Source of the DNA: JASFRI01 sp050115015
GTDB lineage: Bacteria; Acidobacteriota; Polarisedimenticolia; CBDVAL01
DNA length: 11,614 nt
Reading direction: 5' to 3'
Assembly: GCA_050115015.1 (NCBI GenBank)
Contig: JASFRI010000101.1
Span: 1 to 11,614 of the forward strand
The notes beneath the pieces were generated by a model that had not been told where the DNA came from, made no database searches, and worked only from the letters and a program-made list of their open reading frames with translations. Numbering within the stretch: position 1 is the first letter of the stretch; each line of letters opens with the position of its first letter. Below, one piece after another: positions 1-7,633 of the stretch. A program made the translations under genes and the position numbers.

Positions 1-2297
1 TCGTCGACCAGATCCCGGGCCTCGGCGTAGCGTCCTTGACGGAGCAGGAGGTTCGAGAGCCCATTTCTCGCGAACGCGATTTCGGGCCCCAGAGAAGACG
101 GCGCTTCCCGTAGCACATAGCGGTAGAGATCCTCGGCTTCCCGATAGCGGCGCTGAGCGAGGTAACCCCATCCCTGACGCATCACCTCCTGCCGGACTTG
201 CGAATCCTGCAGAAGCCCGCGCTTGGATAGCGCGAGGAAGCGCGGATCGTCGAACAAGGAGCGCATGTTGGCGTCGCTGAAGAAGGGGATCCGGAAGCCC
301 TCCTCGATGCTCCGCTCCAGGAGGCCCAGGGCCTCGTCCCGGTCGTCGCGAAGCGCATGAATGCAAGCCAGGTTGTACAGGGCCATGCCGTGCTCCGGAT
401 GGCCCGCGAGGTGGGGCAGGGCATCCATGAGCAGGGATTCGGCCCGCTCCAGTTCCCGGAGCTCGAGGTGCACCGACGCCAGCAGGCTGGCGGTGATCTG
501 GGTCTCGAGGGACTCCTCGCCCAGGCGCCGTCGCATCCCACGCAGGGCGACCTGGAACAGATCGGCGGATTCCCGGTTCCGTCCCTCGTACTTGTAGAAC
601 AGCGCCAGGTTCGCCGCGGAGCGCAGGGAGTCCGGATGTTGCGCTCCCAGGGTTTCCCGGCGGGCGGCCAGGGTCGTCCGGAACAGCGCCTCGGCCTCGT
701 CGCCCCGGTGCATCTGAGCCAGAACGCCCGCCAGCGCATTCGCGCTCTCCAGCGTCATGGGATGCCGCGTGCCGAGGAGGGGCTCGAGGCTGGATCGAGC
801 GACGGTGAGGAGAGCCAGGGCCCGGGCGGGAGCGAAGCCGCGGAGGGCCGAGCCGGCACTCAGGAGCAGTCGTCCTCTCGTGATGGAGTCGCCCGCGAAC
901 TCCCGCTCGATGGTCTCGGCGCTGTGCCTCAGAAGCTCCTCGGCGGTGGGAGGGCGATGACGACCGGGAACGTACCGTGGCGCGTCGTAGAGGTGCAGCA
1001 GGAATCCCGACAGCTCCTCGGCACGGTCGCGTTCCTCGGCGATCTCGTTCGCCTGGATCGTCATGACGATGCTGAAGGCCAGCAGCAGGGGCAGCACGGC
1101 GGATACCACAGCGGCCGCGGCACGGTGCTTGCGGGCCATCCGTCCGACGCGATACAGGATGGTCGCGGGTCTGGCCTCGATGGGGTCATGATTGCGGTGC
1201 CGCCGGATATCCGCTGCCAGCTCGGCTGCGGATGAGTAGCGTCGCGATGGATCCTTCTCCAGCGCCTTCATGACGATGCAGTCGAGATCGCCCCGCAGAC
1301 GCCGGTGGGGCTTTCTCCCGCCGCCGTCCCCCCTCGCGATCGCCCGGGCCGCTGTCGCGACCCGGTCGCTGGGTTTCCTGGGATCCACCTCGCGGATCCT
1401 CCGGCGCGTCTCGTCCGGCCCCCCGTTGCCCAGGGCCAACGGCGGTGCGCCGGAGAGCAGCTCGTACAGGAGCGCACCCAGGGAGTACACATCGGAGCGC
1501 GTATCGACCGACCGGATGTCGCGGGCCGCCTGCTCGGGGCTCATGTAATCCGGCGTCCCGATCAGCTGTCCGAACTCGGTCATGGGATCTTCCCCGTCGG
1601 AGGAACGGGCGAGGGCCTTCGCGATCCCGAAGTCGATGATCTTGGGGACCGGTTCGTCTCCGACGAGCTGGACCAGGACGTTGGAGGGCTTGATGTCCCT
1701 GTGGATCACGGAGTTCTGGTGGGCATGCTGTACGGCGTCGCAGACCTGGATGAACAGCTCGAGTCGTCCGTCTATCCCGAGCCCGAACCGGTCGCAGAAC
1801 GACGTGATCGGTTCACCGTGGATCAGCTCCATGGCGAAGAAAGGTCTCCCCTCGGGGGTGACCCCGGCGTCCAGCACCTTGGCGATGTTCGGATGGTCCA
1901 TGAGCTCCAGCGCGCGACGCTCGGCCTGGAAGCGCGCCAGGACCTTTTCCGTCTCGCAGCCGAGCTTGATGAGCTTCACGGCCACCTGGCGTCGGATGGG
2001 ATCCCGCTGTTCCGCGAGATAGACCACCCCCATGCCGCCCTCGCCCAGCGTCCCGATCACGCGATAGGGGCCGATCCGCCCGGGTGACGCGAGGATCCGG
2101 TGCCGGAGCGTCTCGTCGACGCCGCGGTCGAGAATCTCGGGAGGGTTCGCCGCATGCCAGAGGAGGGACGTCAACTCCTCGAAGACCGCGGGCTCCGCGT
2201 TCCGGACAGCCTGGAGGTAGGCCTCACGCTCCGCGGTGTCGAGCTTGCGGGCCCGCAGAAACATCTCGGAGATTCTCGCATGGTCCGTGGCGCTCAT
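1..2297 (-). CDS. Serine/threonine protein kinase with transmembrane segment and TPR region, 3' end cut by window edge
   Basis: Reading left from the ATG at 2297, the frame stays open for 765 codons to the window edge. The stop is outside the window, so the gene is partial. An N-terminal stretch (about 1-70) of the kind seen in these kinases precedes a complete PknB-type kinase domain (about 77-370). Visible motifs are the glycine loop GEGGMG (85-90), Lys108, Glu126, HRDIKPSN (199-206), DFG (222-224) and SPE (253-255), so it should be active. A hydrophobic segment at about 392-416 anchors it in the inner membrane with the kinase in the cytoplasm. Tetratricopeptide repeats of the kinesin-light-chain/TPR_10-12 style follow (about 475-765), with LG..HP..L..A.NLA signatures around 508-570. 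The start overlaps the sigma stop as ATGA (2294-2297), which implies translational coupling. The signal sensed and the targets are unknown. The family is well known for phosphorylating proteins on Ser/Thr. Confidence 0.95.
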   Translation of the reverse strand, partial: MSATDHARISEMFLRARKLDTAEREAYLQAVRNAEPAVFEELTSLLWHAANPPEILDRGVDETLRHRILASPGRIGPYRVIGTLGEGGMGVVYLAEQRDPIRRQVAVKLIKLGCETEKVLARFQAERRALELMDHPNIAKVLDAGVTPEGRPFFAMELIHGEPITSFCDRFGLGIDGRLELFIQVCDAVQHAHQNSVIHRDIKPSNVLVQLVGDEPVPKIIDFGIAKALARSSDGEDPMTEFGQLIGTPDYMSPEQAARDIRSVDTRSDVYSLGALLYELLSGAPPLALGNGGPDETRRRIREVDPRKPSDRVATAARAIARGDGGGRKPHRRLRGDLDCIVMKALEKDPSRRYSSAAELAADIRRHRNHDPIEARPATILYRVGRMARKHRAAAAVVSAVLPLLLAFSIVMTIQANEIAEERDRAEELSGFLLHLYDAPRYVPGRHRPPTAEELLRHSAETIEREFAGDSITRGRLLLSAGSALRGFAPARALALLTVARSSLEPLLGTRHPMTLESANALAGVLAQMHRGDEAEALFRTTLAARRETLGAQHPDSLRSAANLALFYKYEGRNRESADLFQVALRGMRRRLGEESLETQITASLLASVHLELRELERAESLLMDALPHLAGHPEHGMALYNLACIHALRDDRDEALGLLERSIEEGFRIPFFSDANMRSLFDDPRFLALSKRGLLQDSQVRQEVMRQGWGYLAQRRYREAEDLYRYVLREAPSSLGPEIAFARNGLSNLLLRQGRYAEARDLVD

Positions 2298-2854
2298 CGC
2301 CCCGCCTCCGGGCGAAGCTCCCGGGCCAGCCAGGCCCTGGCCACCTGCCAGTCGCCGTCGACGGTGCGTTCGGAGACCCCGATGACGCCGGCGATCTCAC
2401 GACCGAGCATTCCGGCGAAGATCTTCAGCTCGGCGACCCGGGCCTGGCGTGGGCTCCGGCGGCCCAGGCCCCGGAGGGCCTGGTCCAGGCTCAGAAGCTC
2501 CACCACCGGATCCGAAACCGGGAGCATCCCCTCGGTGAGCGTGATCCGGTCCGGCCGGCCGCCACGCTTCTTTGTCTTCGCCGCCCGCGCGTGCTCCACC
2601 AGGATGCGGCGCATCTCTCTTGCCGCAACGGCCAGGACGTGCGTCTTTCCCTGCCAGTCGATCCGCTCCACTTCCGCGAGGCGCAGATAGGCCTCGTGCA
2701 CGAGCGCTGTCGGCTGAAGGATCGCGTCCGGAGCTTCACCTTGAAGGTAGCGACACGCGATACGGCGCAGATCGCCGTAGACCCGCGGTAGAAGATGCTC
2801 GAACCTGGAGGGACCTGCCTCCGCAGTCCCGGCTCCACCGGCGTTCCGCCCCAT
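2294..2854 (-). CDS. ECF-subfamily RNA polymerase sigma factor (PF07638 type)
   Basis: The product is a 186-residue sigma factor, a usual length for this family. Region 2 (about 15-100) contains LQPTALVHEAYLRL (46-59), the hallmark of the PF07638 ECF group. Region 4 (about 120-180) holds a helix-turn-helix, with GREIAGVIGVSERTV at 151-165 and VARAWLARELR at 171-181. I chose the ATG at 2854 because an AGGGGG ribosome-binding site lies a few bases upstream. The open frame extends to 3082, but the extra residues look like translated intergenic sequence. The kinase gene begins inside the stop codon (ATGA), so the two should be co-translated. No anti-sigma factor lies beside it. Pairing of this sigma group with membrane Ser/Thr kinases is a known arrangement in Planctomycetota and Acidobacteriota. 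That the kinase controls sigma activity is inference. The target promoters are unknown. Confidence 0.93.
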   Translation of the reverse strand: MGRNAGGAGTAEAGPSRFEHLLPRVYGDLRRIACRYLQGEAPDAILQPTALVHEAYLRLAEVERIDWQGKTHVLAVAAREMRRILVEHARAAKTKKRGGRPDRITLTEGMLPVSDPVVELLSLDQALRGLGRRSPRQARVAELKIFAGMLGREIAGVIGVSERTVDGDWQVARAWLARELRPEAGR

Positions 2855-2896
2855 GACGGCCCCCTCTCGACGAGAAACGATTGCGTGGTTGGAGGT

Positions 2897-2925
2897 TAGA
2901 TACCGCGAAGCAGGTTTCCGGTCAA
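2897..2925 (-). promoter_or_regulatory. Possible sigma-70-like promoter of the sigma/kinase operon
   Basis: On the minus strand TTGACC (2925-2920) is followed after exactly 17 bases by TATCTA (2902-2897). The -35 box matches consensus at 5 of 6 positions. The -10 box matches only the first three positions, so the call is moderate. It would put transcription start about 35 bases before the sigma ATG at 2854, leaving room for the AGGGGG ribosome-binding site. An autoregulatory ECF promoter was not recognised. Confidence 0.35.
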
Positions 2926-3090
2926 CACCATTGCGCCGCCGGGGCCATTCTCGCGCGTTATGGATCGAGGGACGCCGGATTCCTGCCCGTCCGTGTCCTC
3001 GCTGGCCCGGCCTGTCGCCGGAGCCGCGGCGAATCGAGCAACCGCGGCGCGTCTCGCGACATGCCGAAGGTTCCGTTCCCACGTTGCCTC

Positions 3091-3097
3091 GAGGAGG
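3091..3097 (+). promoter_or_regulatory. Ribosome-binding site that fixes the sulfatase start
   Basis: GAGGAGG lies five bases before the ATG at 3103. It selects this start over upstream in-frame ATGs at 2881 and 3061. It also makes the signal peptide the true N-terminus. Confidence 0.8.
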
Positions 3098-3102
3098 GCA
3101 CC

Positions 3103-4935
3103 ATGAGACTGTTTGACGCCCGTCGAACGATGCTGGCGCTGTGCGCGTTGCTTCTGTCGGCGTTCTCGCTGAGGGGGGCTGTCCCGCCTCAACCCCCGGA
3201 GGACCCTCCGAGAAACGTGCTCCTGGTCGTCATCGACGATCTGGGTGACGACTACCTGGAGAGCTACCGGACGAGCCTCACTCCCAGGATCGACCGGATC
3301 GCGGAGACCGGTATCCGGTTCACCAATGCCTGGTCGAATCCGCTATGCTCCCCGACTCGTGCGACCCTCATGACCGGCCGCTACGGTTTCCGCACCGGCG
3401 TGGTGCGAAACGCCAACCTCACGGAGCTGGGGAACGAGGAGCTGACCATCCCGGAGGCTCTTTCAACGTATTCCAGACCTGGCTTCCCCGGCTACCGGTC
3501 GGCGGCGTTCGGCAAGTGGCACCTCACGCGGAACACGGAGCGCACGCGATGCGACGTGGGTCCCTACGCTCAGGGATTCGAGCGTTACGCCGGCTCCTAC
3601 GGGAACCTGGCGTGCGCCAGGTTCCAAGAGCCAACGCATGGCTTCATGCTCTCCGTCTGTGGCCACAATGAGGACCACTGGAATTTCGAGCGCACGATCT
3701 GTGATGATTCGACCTGCGGCGCAGGAGGCGCGTCTGCCTGTACGTTGATCGATCCGACGGACCCGGATGGGACGAACCAGACCGAGCTGGATTTCGTCGC
3801 GCAGAGGGACACGAACTACCTCGATCCCAGCTTCCACTCGACCGAGTACACCACGACCCAGGCCCTGGATTGGATCGAGCAGGTCGATGCCACCGGTGCA
3901 CCGTGGTTCGCCTACGTGGCCTATAACGCCGATCACGCTCCCTGGCAGCCCGCGCCGCCGGAGGTGGGGGCCATCCCTTGCGGCACGAACGCCGACGCCC
4001 TCGACTGCCGGAGACAGTACTACGAGGAGATGATGGCGCACCTGGACGCCCGGATCGGTGACCTGACCGCGGAGATCCTCGAGCCCGAGGGGTCTCTGTA
4101 CGACGACACGGCGCTCATTGTCGTGGGCGACAACGGCACACCCAAGCCGATCGATGCGCCAGACGATGCGTACGAGCGCCTGTGGAAGGGCACCCTCTAC
4201 GAGGGTGGAATTCACGTACCGCTGATCATCTCGACGCCCGAGACCCGGTCGTCGGGAACGCTGTACATGGAATCGCCTGCCCTCGCCAACACCACCGACG
4301 TGTACGCCACCGTCCTGGAACTTGCCACGGGCGAGCCCCTCGAGACCTTCCGTGCGCCCGAATCGCCGCGACACACGGTGAGCCTGGTGCCCGTCATCGC
4401 GGATCCCCAAGGCGAGGTTCGCGACTTCGCCTACGCGGAGCGCGATACCGGGGAGAACGCGAACGGCGCGATTCGCGATGACACGTTCAAGCTGCTCCTG
4501 CTCGCCGACAGCCCGCCGGAGTTCTACGACGTCTCCGATCACCAGGAGACCGCCGACCTCCTTCCGATCGACGCGCAGAGCCCTGCCGGGGCGATCGCGA
4601 GCTTCACGGAGCTCTGTGGGACGCTGGCCGAGCTGGCCCCGGCCAGATGGGACTTGAACGGCGATGCGATTGCCGATAGGTGCTGTGATCCGTCGGTCAA
4701 CGACATCGACGGCGATGCGGACGGCGTGCCGGACCTTTGTGACATCTGTCTGACCGGCGAGAACCAGGATCTGGACGGCGACGGTTTCCCGGAGGGGTGC
4801 GACACCTGCCCGGGCCTGTTCAACCCGAGCCAGCTCCCGGACCTGGACGGGGATGGGTTTCCCGAGAGCTGCGACACCTGTCCCGGGGTGTACAACCCGG
4901 ACCAGAGCACGGAGGGCTGCTTCGCTCTGAAGTAA
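3103..4935 (+). CDS. Secreted Cys-type sulfatase with C-terminal thrombospondin-type-3-like repeats
   Basis: The 610-residue product starts with a signal peptide (about 1-26, hydrophobic core around LALCALLLSAF), so it is exported. The type I sulfatase fold is clear. Asp45-Asp46 is the metal pair. CSPTR (82-86) carries the Cys that a formylglycine-generating enzyme converts to formylglycine. FGKWH (136-140), ADHAPW (276-281), GDNG (342-345) and WKGTLYEGG (361-369) complete the active site. It should hydrolyse a sulfate ester; the substrate is not evident. The tail (about 516-603) has three clear DxDGDG-type acidic units, starting near 535, 556 and 580, plus a weaker one at 517. They are followed by CDxC pairs, as in calcium-binding TSP3 repeats. 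The protein ends right after them with no sorting signal. Several extra Cys suggest disulfides. No formylglycine-generating enzyme gene is in the window. It is transcribed divergently from the sigma gene and sits alone. Confidence 0.93.
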   Translation: MRLFDARRTMLALCALLLSAFSLRGAVPPQPPEDPPRNVLLVVIDDLGDDYLESYRTSLTPRIDRIAETGIRFTNAWSNPLCSPTRATLMTGRYGFRTGVVRNANLTELGNEELTIPEALSTYSRPGFPGYRSAAFGKWHLTRNTERTRCDVGPYAQGFERYAGSYGNLACARFQEPTHGFMLSVCGHNEDHWNFERTICDDSTCGAGGASACTLIDPTDPDGTNQTELDFVAQRDTNYLDPSFHSTEYTTTQALDWIEQVDATGAPWFAYVAYNADHAPWQPAPPEVGAIPCGTNADALDCRRQYYEEMMAHLDARIGDLTAEILEPEGSLYDDTALIVVGDNGTPKPIDAPDDAYERLWKGTLYEGGIHVPLIISTPETRSSGTLYMESPALANTTDVYATVLELATGEPLETFRAPESPRHTVSLVPVIADPQGEVRDFAYAERDTGENANGAIRDDTFKLLLLADSPPEFYDVSDHQETADLLPIDAQSPAGAIASFTELCGTLAELAPARWDLNGDAIADRCCDPSVNDIDGDADGVPDLCDICLTGENQDLDGDGFPEGCDTCPGLFNPSQLPDLDGDGFPESCDTCPGVYNPDQSTEGCFALK

Positions 4936-4974
4936 CGGTTCCGGAAGGGACGAAGGAGCTCGAAGTCGCGGATC

Positions 4975-5001
4975 ACGCCGGGGCGGCGGCCGCCCCGGCG
5001 T
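4975..5001. terminator. Strong bidirectional hairpin between convergent genes
   Basis: A perfect 12-bp stem, ACGCCGGGGCGG (4975-4986) pairing with 4990-5001, encloses a 3-base CGG loop. It lies in the 65-base gap between the sulfatase stop and the PLP-enzyme stop, and its last base is also the first base of that stop triplet. No T-run follows on either strand, so it is not a canonical intrinsic terminator. Its position and strength suggest it ends or stabilises both convergent transcripts. Confidence 0.7.
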
Positions 5002-5918
5002 CACGCGCCGCCGTAGAGCGGGGTGCTCAGGTACTTCATCCCGGAATCCACCGCCACCGTGACCACGGTGCGGCCGCGCCCCAGGCGACCGGCGATCCGC
5101 AGCGCCACGGCCACGTTGGCCCCGGTGGAGGTGCCGGCGAAGATCCCCTCCTCCCGGGCCAGGCGCCGGGCGGTCTCCATCGCCTCCAGGGTGGAGACCG
5201 TCTGGATGTCGTCCGCGATTCCCCCGACCCAGAGGGGCACCACGAAGCCGGCGCCGGTGCCCTCGATCTTGTGCGTGCCGGGCGGCCGGCCGGAGAGCAC
5301 GGCGGACTCCTCGGGCTCCACCGCGACGATCCGCACCGAGGCGTCGTGGGCCCGCAGGCGGGTGGCGATCCCCCGCAGGGACCCTCCGGTCCCGACGCAC
5401 TGGACGAAGGCGTCGACCCGGCCCCCGGCCTGCTCCCGGATCTCCTGGCCCATCCTCTCGTAGGCGGGCAGCGGGTCGGGGTTGTTGAGCTGATCCGTCC
5501 AGTAGCTCCCCGGTACCGAGGCGAGCTGGCGGGCGGTCTCGATCATCGCGAGGGTCAGCTCCTTCGTCGTCCCGCCGGTCGGGCTGGGCACGAGGGTCAG
5601 CCGGGCGCCCAGCGCCGCCATGTGATCGCGCTTCTCCCTGCTGAAGGCGTCGGAGGTGACGATCTGCAGCGGGATGCGCTTCATCGCGCAGACGAAGGCC
5701 AGCGATACCCCCGTGCTGCCGCCGGTGTACTCGACCACGGAGCCGCCCGGAAGCAGCCGCCCGTCCGCCTCGGCCGCCTCGACCATGGCGAGGGCCATGC
5801 GGTCCTTCATGCTGCCGGTGGGGTTCTCGTACTCCAGCTTGAGGACGATCTGCGCGGCCCCCTCCGGCACCATGTGCCGCAGGGGCGCGATCCCGGTGCC
5901 GCCGATCCTGTCGAGCAT
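5001..5918 (-). CDS. Cysteine synthase-family PLP-dependent enzyme (CysK/CBS fold)
   Basis: This is a fold-type II PLP enzyme of about 305 residues, typical for cysteine synthases. In this numbering ENPTGSMKDR (31-40) contains the PLP-binding Lys38. TGGSTG (65-70) is the substrate loop, GTGGS (176-180) binds the PLP phosphate, and EGTGAGF (219-225) and DSGMKYLSTPLY (291-302) are late family motifs. The family makes cysteine from O-acetylserine or O-phosphoserine and sulfide, or runs related beta-replacements. The substrate loop differs from the usual TSGNTG, so the substrate may differ. I prefer the ATG at 5918, which has GGGAG just upstream and gives the usual family N-terminus. An in-frame ATG at 5966 would add 16 residues of unconvincing composition and has no ribosome-binding site. 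It lies close behind the TPR gene and is probably cotranscribed with it. It is not confidently CysK itself. Confidence 0.88.
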   Translation of the reverse strand: MLDRIGGTGIAPLRHMVPEGAAQIVLKLEYENPTGSMKDRMALAMVEAAEADGRLLPGGSVVEYTGGSTGVSLAFVCAMKRIPLQIVTSDAFSREKRDHMAALGARLTLVPSPTGGTTKELTLAMIETARQLASVPGSYWTDQLNNPDPLPAYERMGQEIREQAGGRVDAFVQCVGTGGSLRGIATRLRAHDASVRIVAVEPEESAVLSGRPPGTHKIEGTGAGFVVPLWVGGIADDIQTVSTLEAMETARRLAREEGIFAGTSTGANVAVALRIAGRLGRGRTVVTVAVDSGMKYLSTPLYGGA

Positions 5919-5975
5919 GCTCTCCCAGCTCCCGGCCCCGCCGCGGCAGGCGCAGGAGACCTCCATCGTGCGCGC

Positions 5976-7556
5976 TCAGAAGCGCGACGAGGTGAGCAGG
6001 ACGTCGGCCCGGGCCCAGGCCCGCTCGAAGCGGGCGTCGGCATCGGCGGCGCCGGCGGTGTCATCCACGGCCCGCAGGCTCTCCGCCAGGCCGAACAGCG
6101 ACCACCCGTTCTCCGGGTGGCGTGCCAGCTCCGCCTCGTAGACCTCCACCGCCTCCGCGGCGCGGCCCGCCTCGAGGAGCACGGCGCCGAGGACCTGGCG
6201 CACGGGGATCGGCCACGTCTCGGGCTCGGAGTACTCCATCTCGTCCCCGGCGGCGACGCCGTCCTGCAGCAGGCGCACCGCACGGTCGACGTCGCCCGCC
6301 GCGGCGGCCCGCTCTCCCGCCAGGATCCCGTAGGCCATGCGAAGGAGGTGGGCCGGGCCATCGGTGGTGTCCTCGCCGAAGGTCTCCTCCGGGTCGGTCC
6401 CGTCCAGGATCTTCCTCAGGCGCTTCTCGGCCTTCCGGGAGTCCTTCTCCCTGCCGGTCCGGAGGAACGCGAGCCCGCGGGCGAACCACCACAGCCCCGC
6501 CTGGAGCGGCTCACGGGGAACCTCTGTCATCTCGATCAGCTCGTCCCAGCGGCCGAACCGGGCCAGCGCCAGCGGATAGGCGAACGCGGCCTTCGGCCGG
6601 GCCCGGGCCAGGTCGTGGGCGGCCTGGATGGCGACGGCGCTCTGGCCGTCCATCCAGCCGGCGTACCAGAGCATGTAGATGTTGTGGGTCGGGTAGATGG
6701 CCACCGCCTTCCCCTCGGCGGCCATGGCGTCCACCAGGCGCGCCGCCTGGTTCGCGCGCACCGCGTCACCGTAGCGCCCGATGCGCATGTAGATGTGTGA
6801 CGGCATGTGCTGGATGTGGCTGCCCTTCGGGAGTTCCGCCGCCAGGCGGTCGGCGCACGCCTCCCCGCGCTCCGGGTGCGTGGAGGGCTCCACCGCATGG
6901 ATGTAGAGGTGACAGGCACCCGCGTGCGCGGGGTTGGCCGCGAGTACCCCTTCGAGCACCTCGATCGCCTCCGTCGCCTCCGGCCGCGGCTCGCCATCCG
7001 GGTAGAGATCCCACGGGTGCAGGACCATCAAGGATTCCGCGAACAGGGTCTGGATGTCCGGATCGTCGGGGTAGCGGCCGGCGAGGCCGCGCATGGCCTT
7101 CGAGTAGTCGCGGTCGAGCTGCTCGCGTTCCGCCTTCTCCGGATCCTCGGCGTAGCGCGTCGCCATCGCCTCGATCATGGCCCGCTCCACCTCGGAGCCG
7201 GGACGGGCGGTCAGCGCGCTCTGGATCGCCTGCCAGGCCTCGAGCCCCGCCTCGTCGCTCATCCCCTCGTTCTGGTAGGGGCCCAGCGCCCAGGCCTCCC
7301 CCCAGAAGCAGATGGCGCACTCGGGATCGTCCGTAAGCGCCGCCCGGAAGGAGGCCACCGCCTCGGGCCGGCCGAACGCGTAGCGCAGCATCATGCCCTG
7401 ATCGAAGTAGGACTGCGCCACGGGGGAGGGGCTGCGGATCTCCCGGTGGTAGGACCCGAGTCCCTCGAACAGGGGGATACGCTCCTCGTCGGCCGCGGCG
7501 GCGTTTCCCGTCGCCAGCAGCAAGAGGCAGCATCCGACGGACATCGACATTCGCAT
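5976..7556 (-). CDS. Exported TPR protein with conserved His-rich motifs, function unknown
   Basis: The 526-residue product begins with a likely signal peptide (about 1-21, cleavage near AAA/ADEE) and should act in the periplasm or outside. TPR-like helical pairs fill the rest. Examples are FDQGMMLRYAFGRPEAVASF at 51-70 with PECAICFWGEAWALGP at 78-93, and a clear repeat at about 452-485. Conserved His clusters are HAGACHLYIHAVEPS (211-225), HIQHMPSHIYMRIGRY (247-262) and THNIYMLWYAGWMDG (290-304). I recognise these as hallmarks of a widespread uncharacterised bacterial TPR family. The His could bind metal, but that is a guess. The ATG at 7556 has GGAG seven bases upstream. The open frame runs to 8465 only because of GC-rich sequence; the added part lies antisense-free but out of frame over the PrsW gene. 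It sits between a membrane protease gene and a PLP-enzyme gene, both in the same direction. Confidence 0.9.
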   Translation of the reverse strand: MRMSMSVGCCLLLLATGNAAAADEERIPLFEGLGSYHREIRSPSPVAQSYFDQGMMLRYAFGRPEAVASFRAALTDDPECAICFWGEAWALGPYQNEGMSDEAGLEAWQAIQSALTARPGSEVERAMIEAMATRYAEDPEKAEREQLDRDYSKAMRGLAGRYPDDPDIQTLFAESLMVLHPWDLYPDGEPRPEATEAIEVLEGVLAANPAHAGACHLYIHAVEPSTHPERGEACADRLAAELPKGSHIQHMPSHIYMRIGRYGDAVRANQAARLVDAMAAEGKAVAIYPTHNIYMLWYAGWMDGQSAVAIQAAHDLARARPKAAFAYPLALARFGRWDELIEMTEVPREPLQAGLWWFARGLAFLRTGREKDSRKAEKRLRKILDGTDPEETFGEDTTDGPAHLLRMAYGILAGERAAAAGDVDRAVRLLQDGVAAGDEMEYSEPETWPIPVRQVLGAVLLEAGRAAEAVEVYEAELARHPENGWSLFGLAESLRAVDDTAGAADADARFERAWARADVLLTSSRF

Positions 7557-7633
7557 GAAGGGTCTCCGTTCCTGTGTGCGTTCGAGCCGACAGAATACAC
7601 GTGTCACCCGTCCGCAGGGCTCGGACTGCCGGC

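Noticed and set aside
1305..2087. 260-codon plus-strand open frame opposite the kinase
   Set aside because: The minus-strand frame encodes all kinase catalytic motifs, while this one encodes none.
2855..3082. Upstream extension of the sigma factor to 262 residues
   Set aside because: It lacks family similarity and would cover the predicted promoter; the ATG at 2854 has a good ribosome-binding site.
3463..5400. 645-codon minus-strand open frame over the sulfatase
   Set aside because: The residues are Arg/Gly/Val-rich without motifs, and it overlaps two well-supported genes in other frames.
4797..6800. 667-codon plus-strand open frame
   Set aside because: It runs antisense through the end of the sulfatase, the PLP enzyme and the TPR gene, is low-complexity Gly/Arg/His/Pro, and has no domain. 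It is a GC-rich shadow.
7597..7604. ACACGTGT palindrome between the PrsW and TPR genes
   Set aside because: It is only 8 bp with no partner site, so chance is an adequate explanation.
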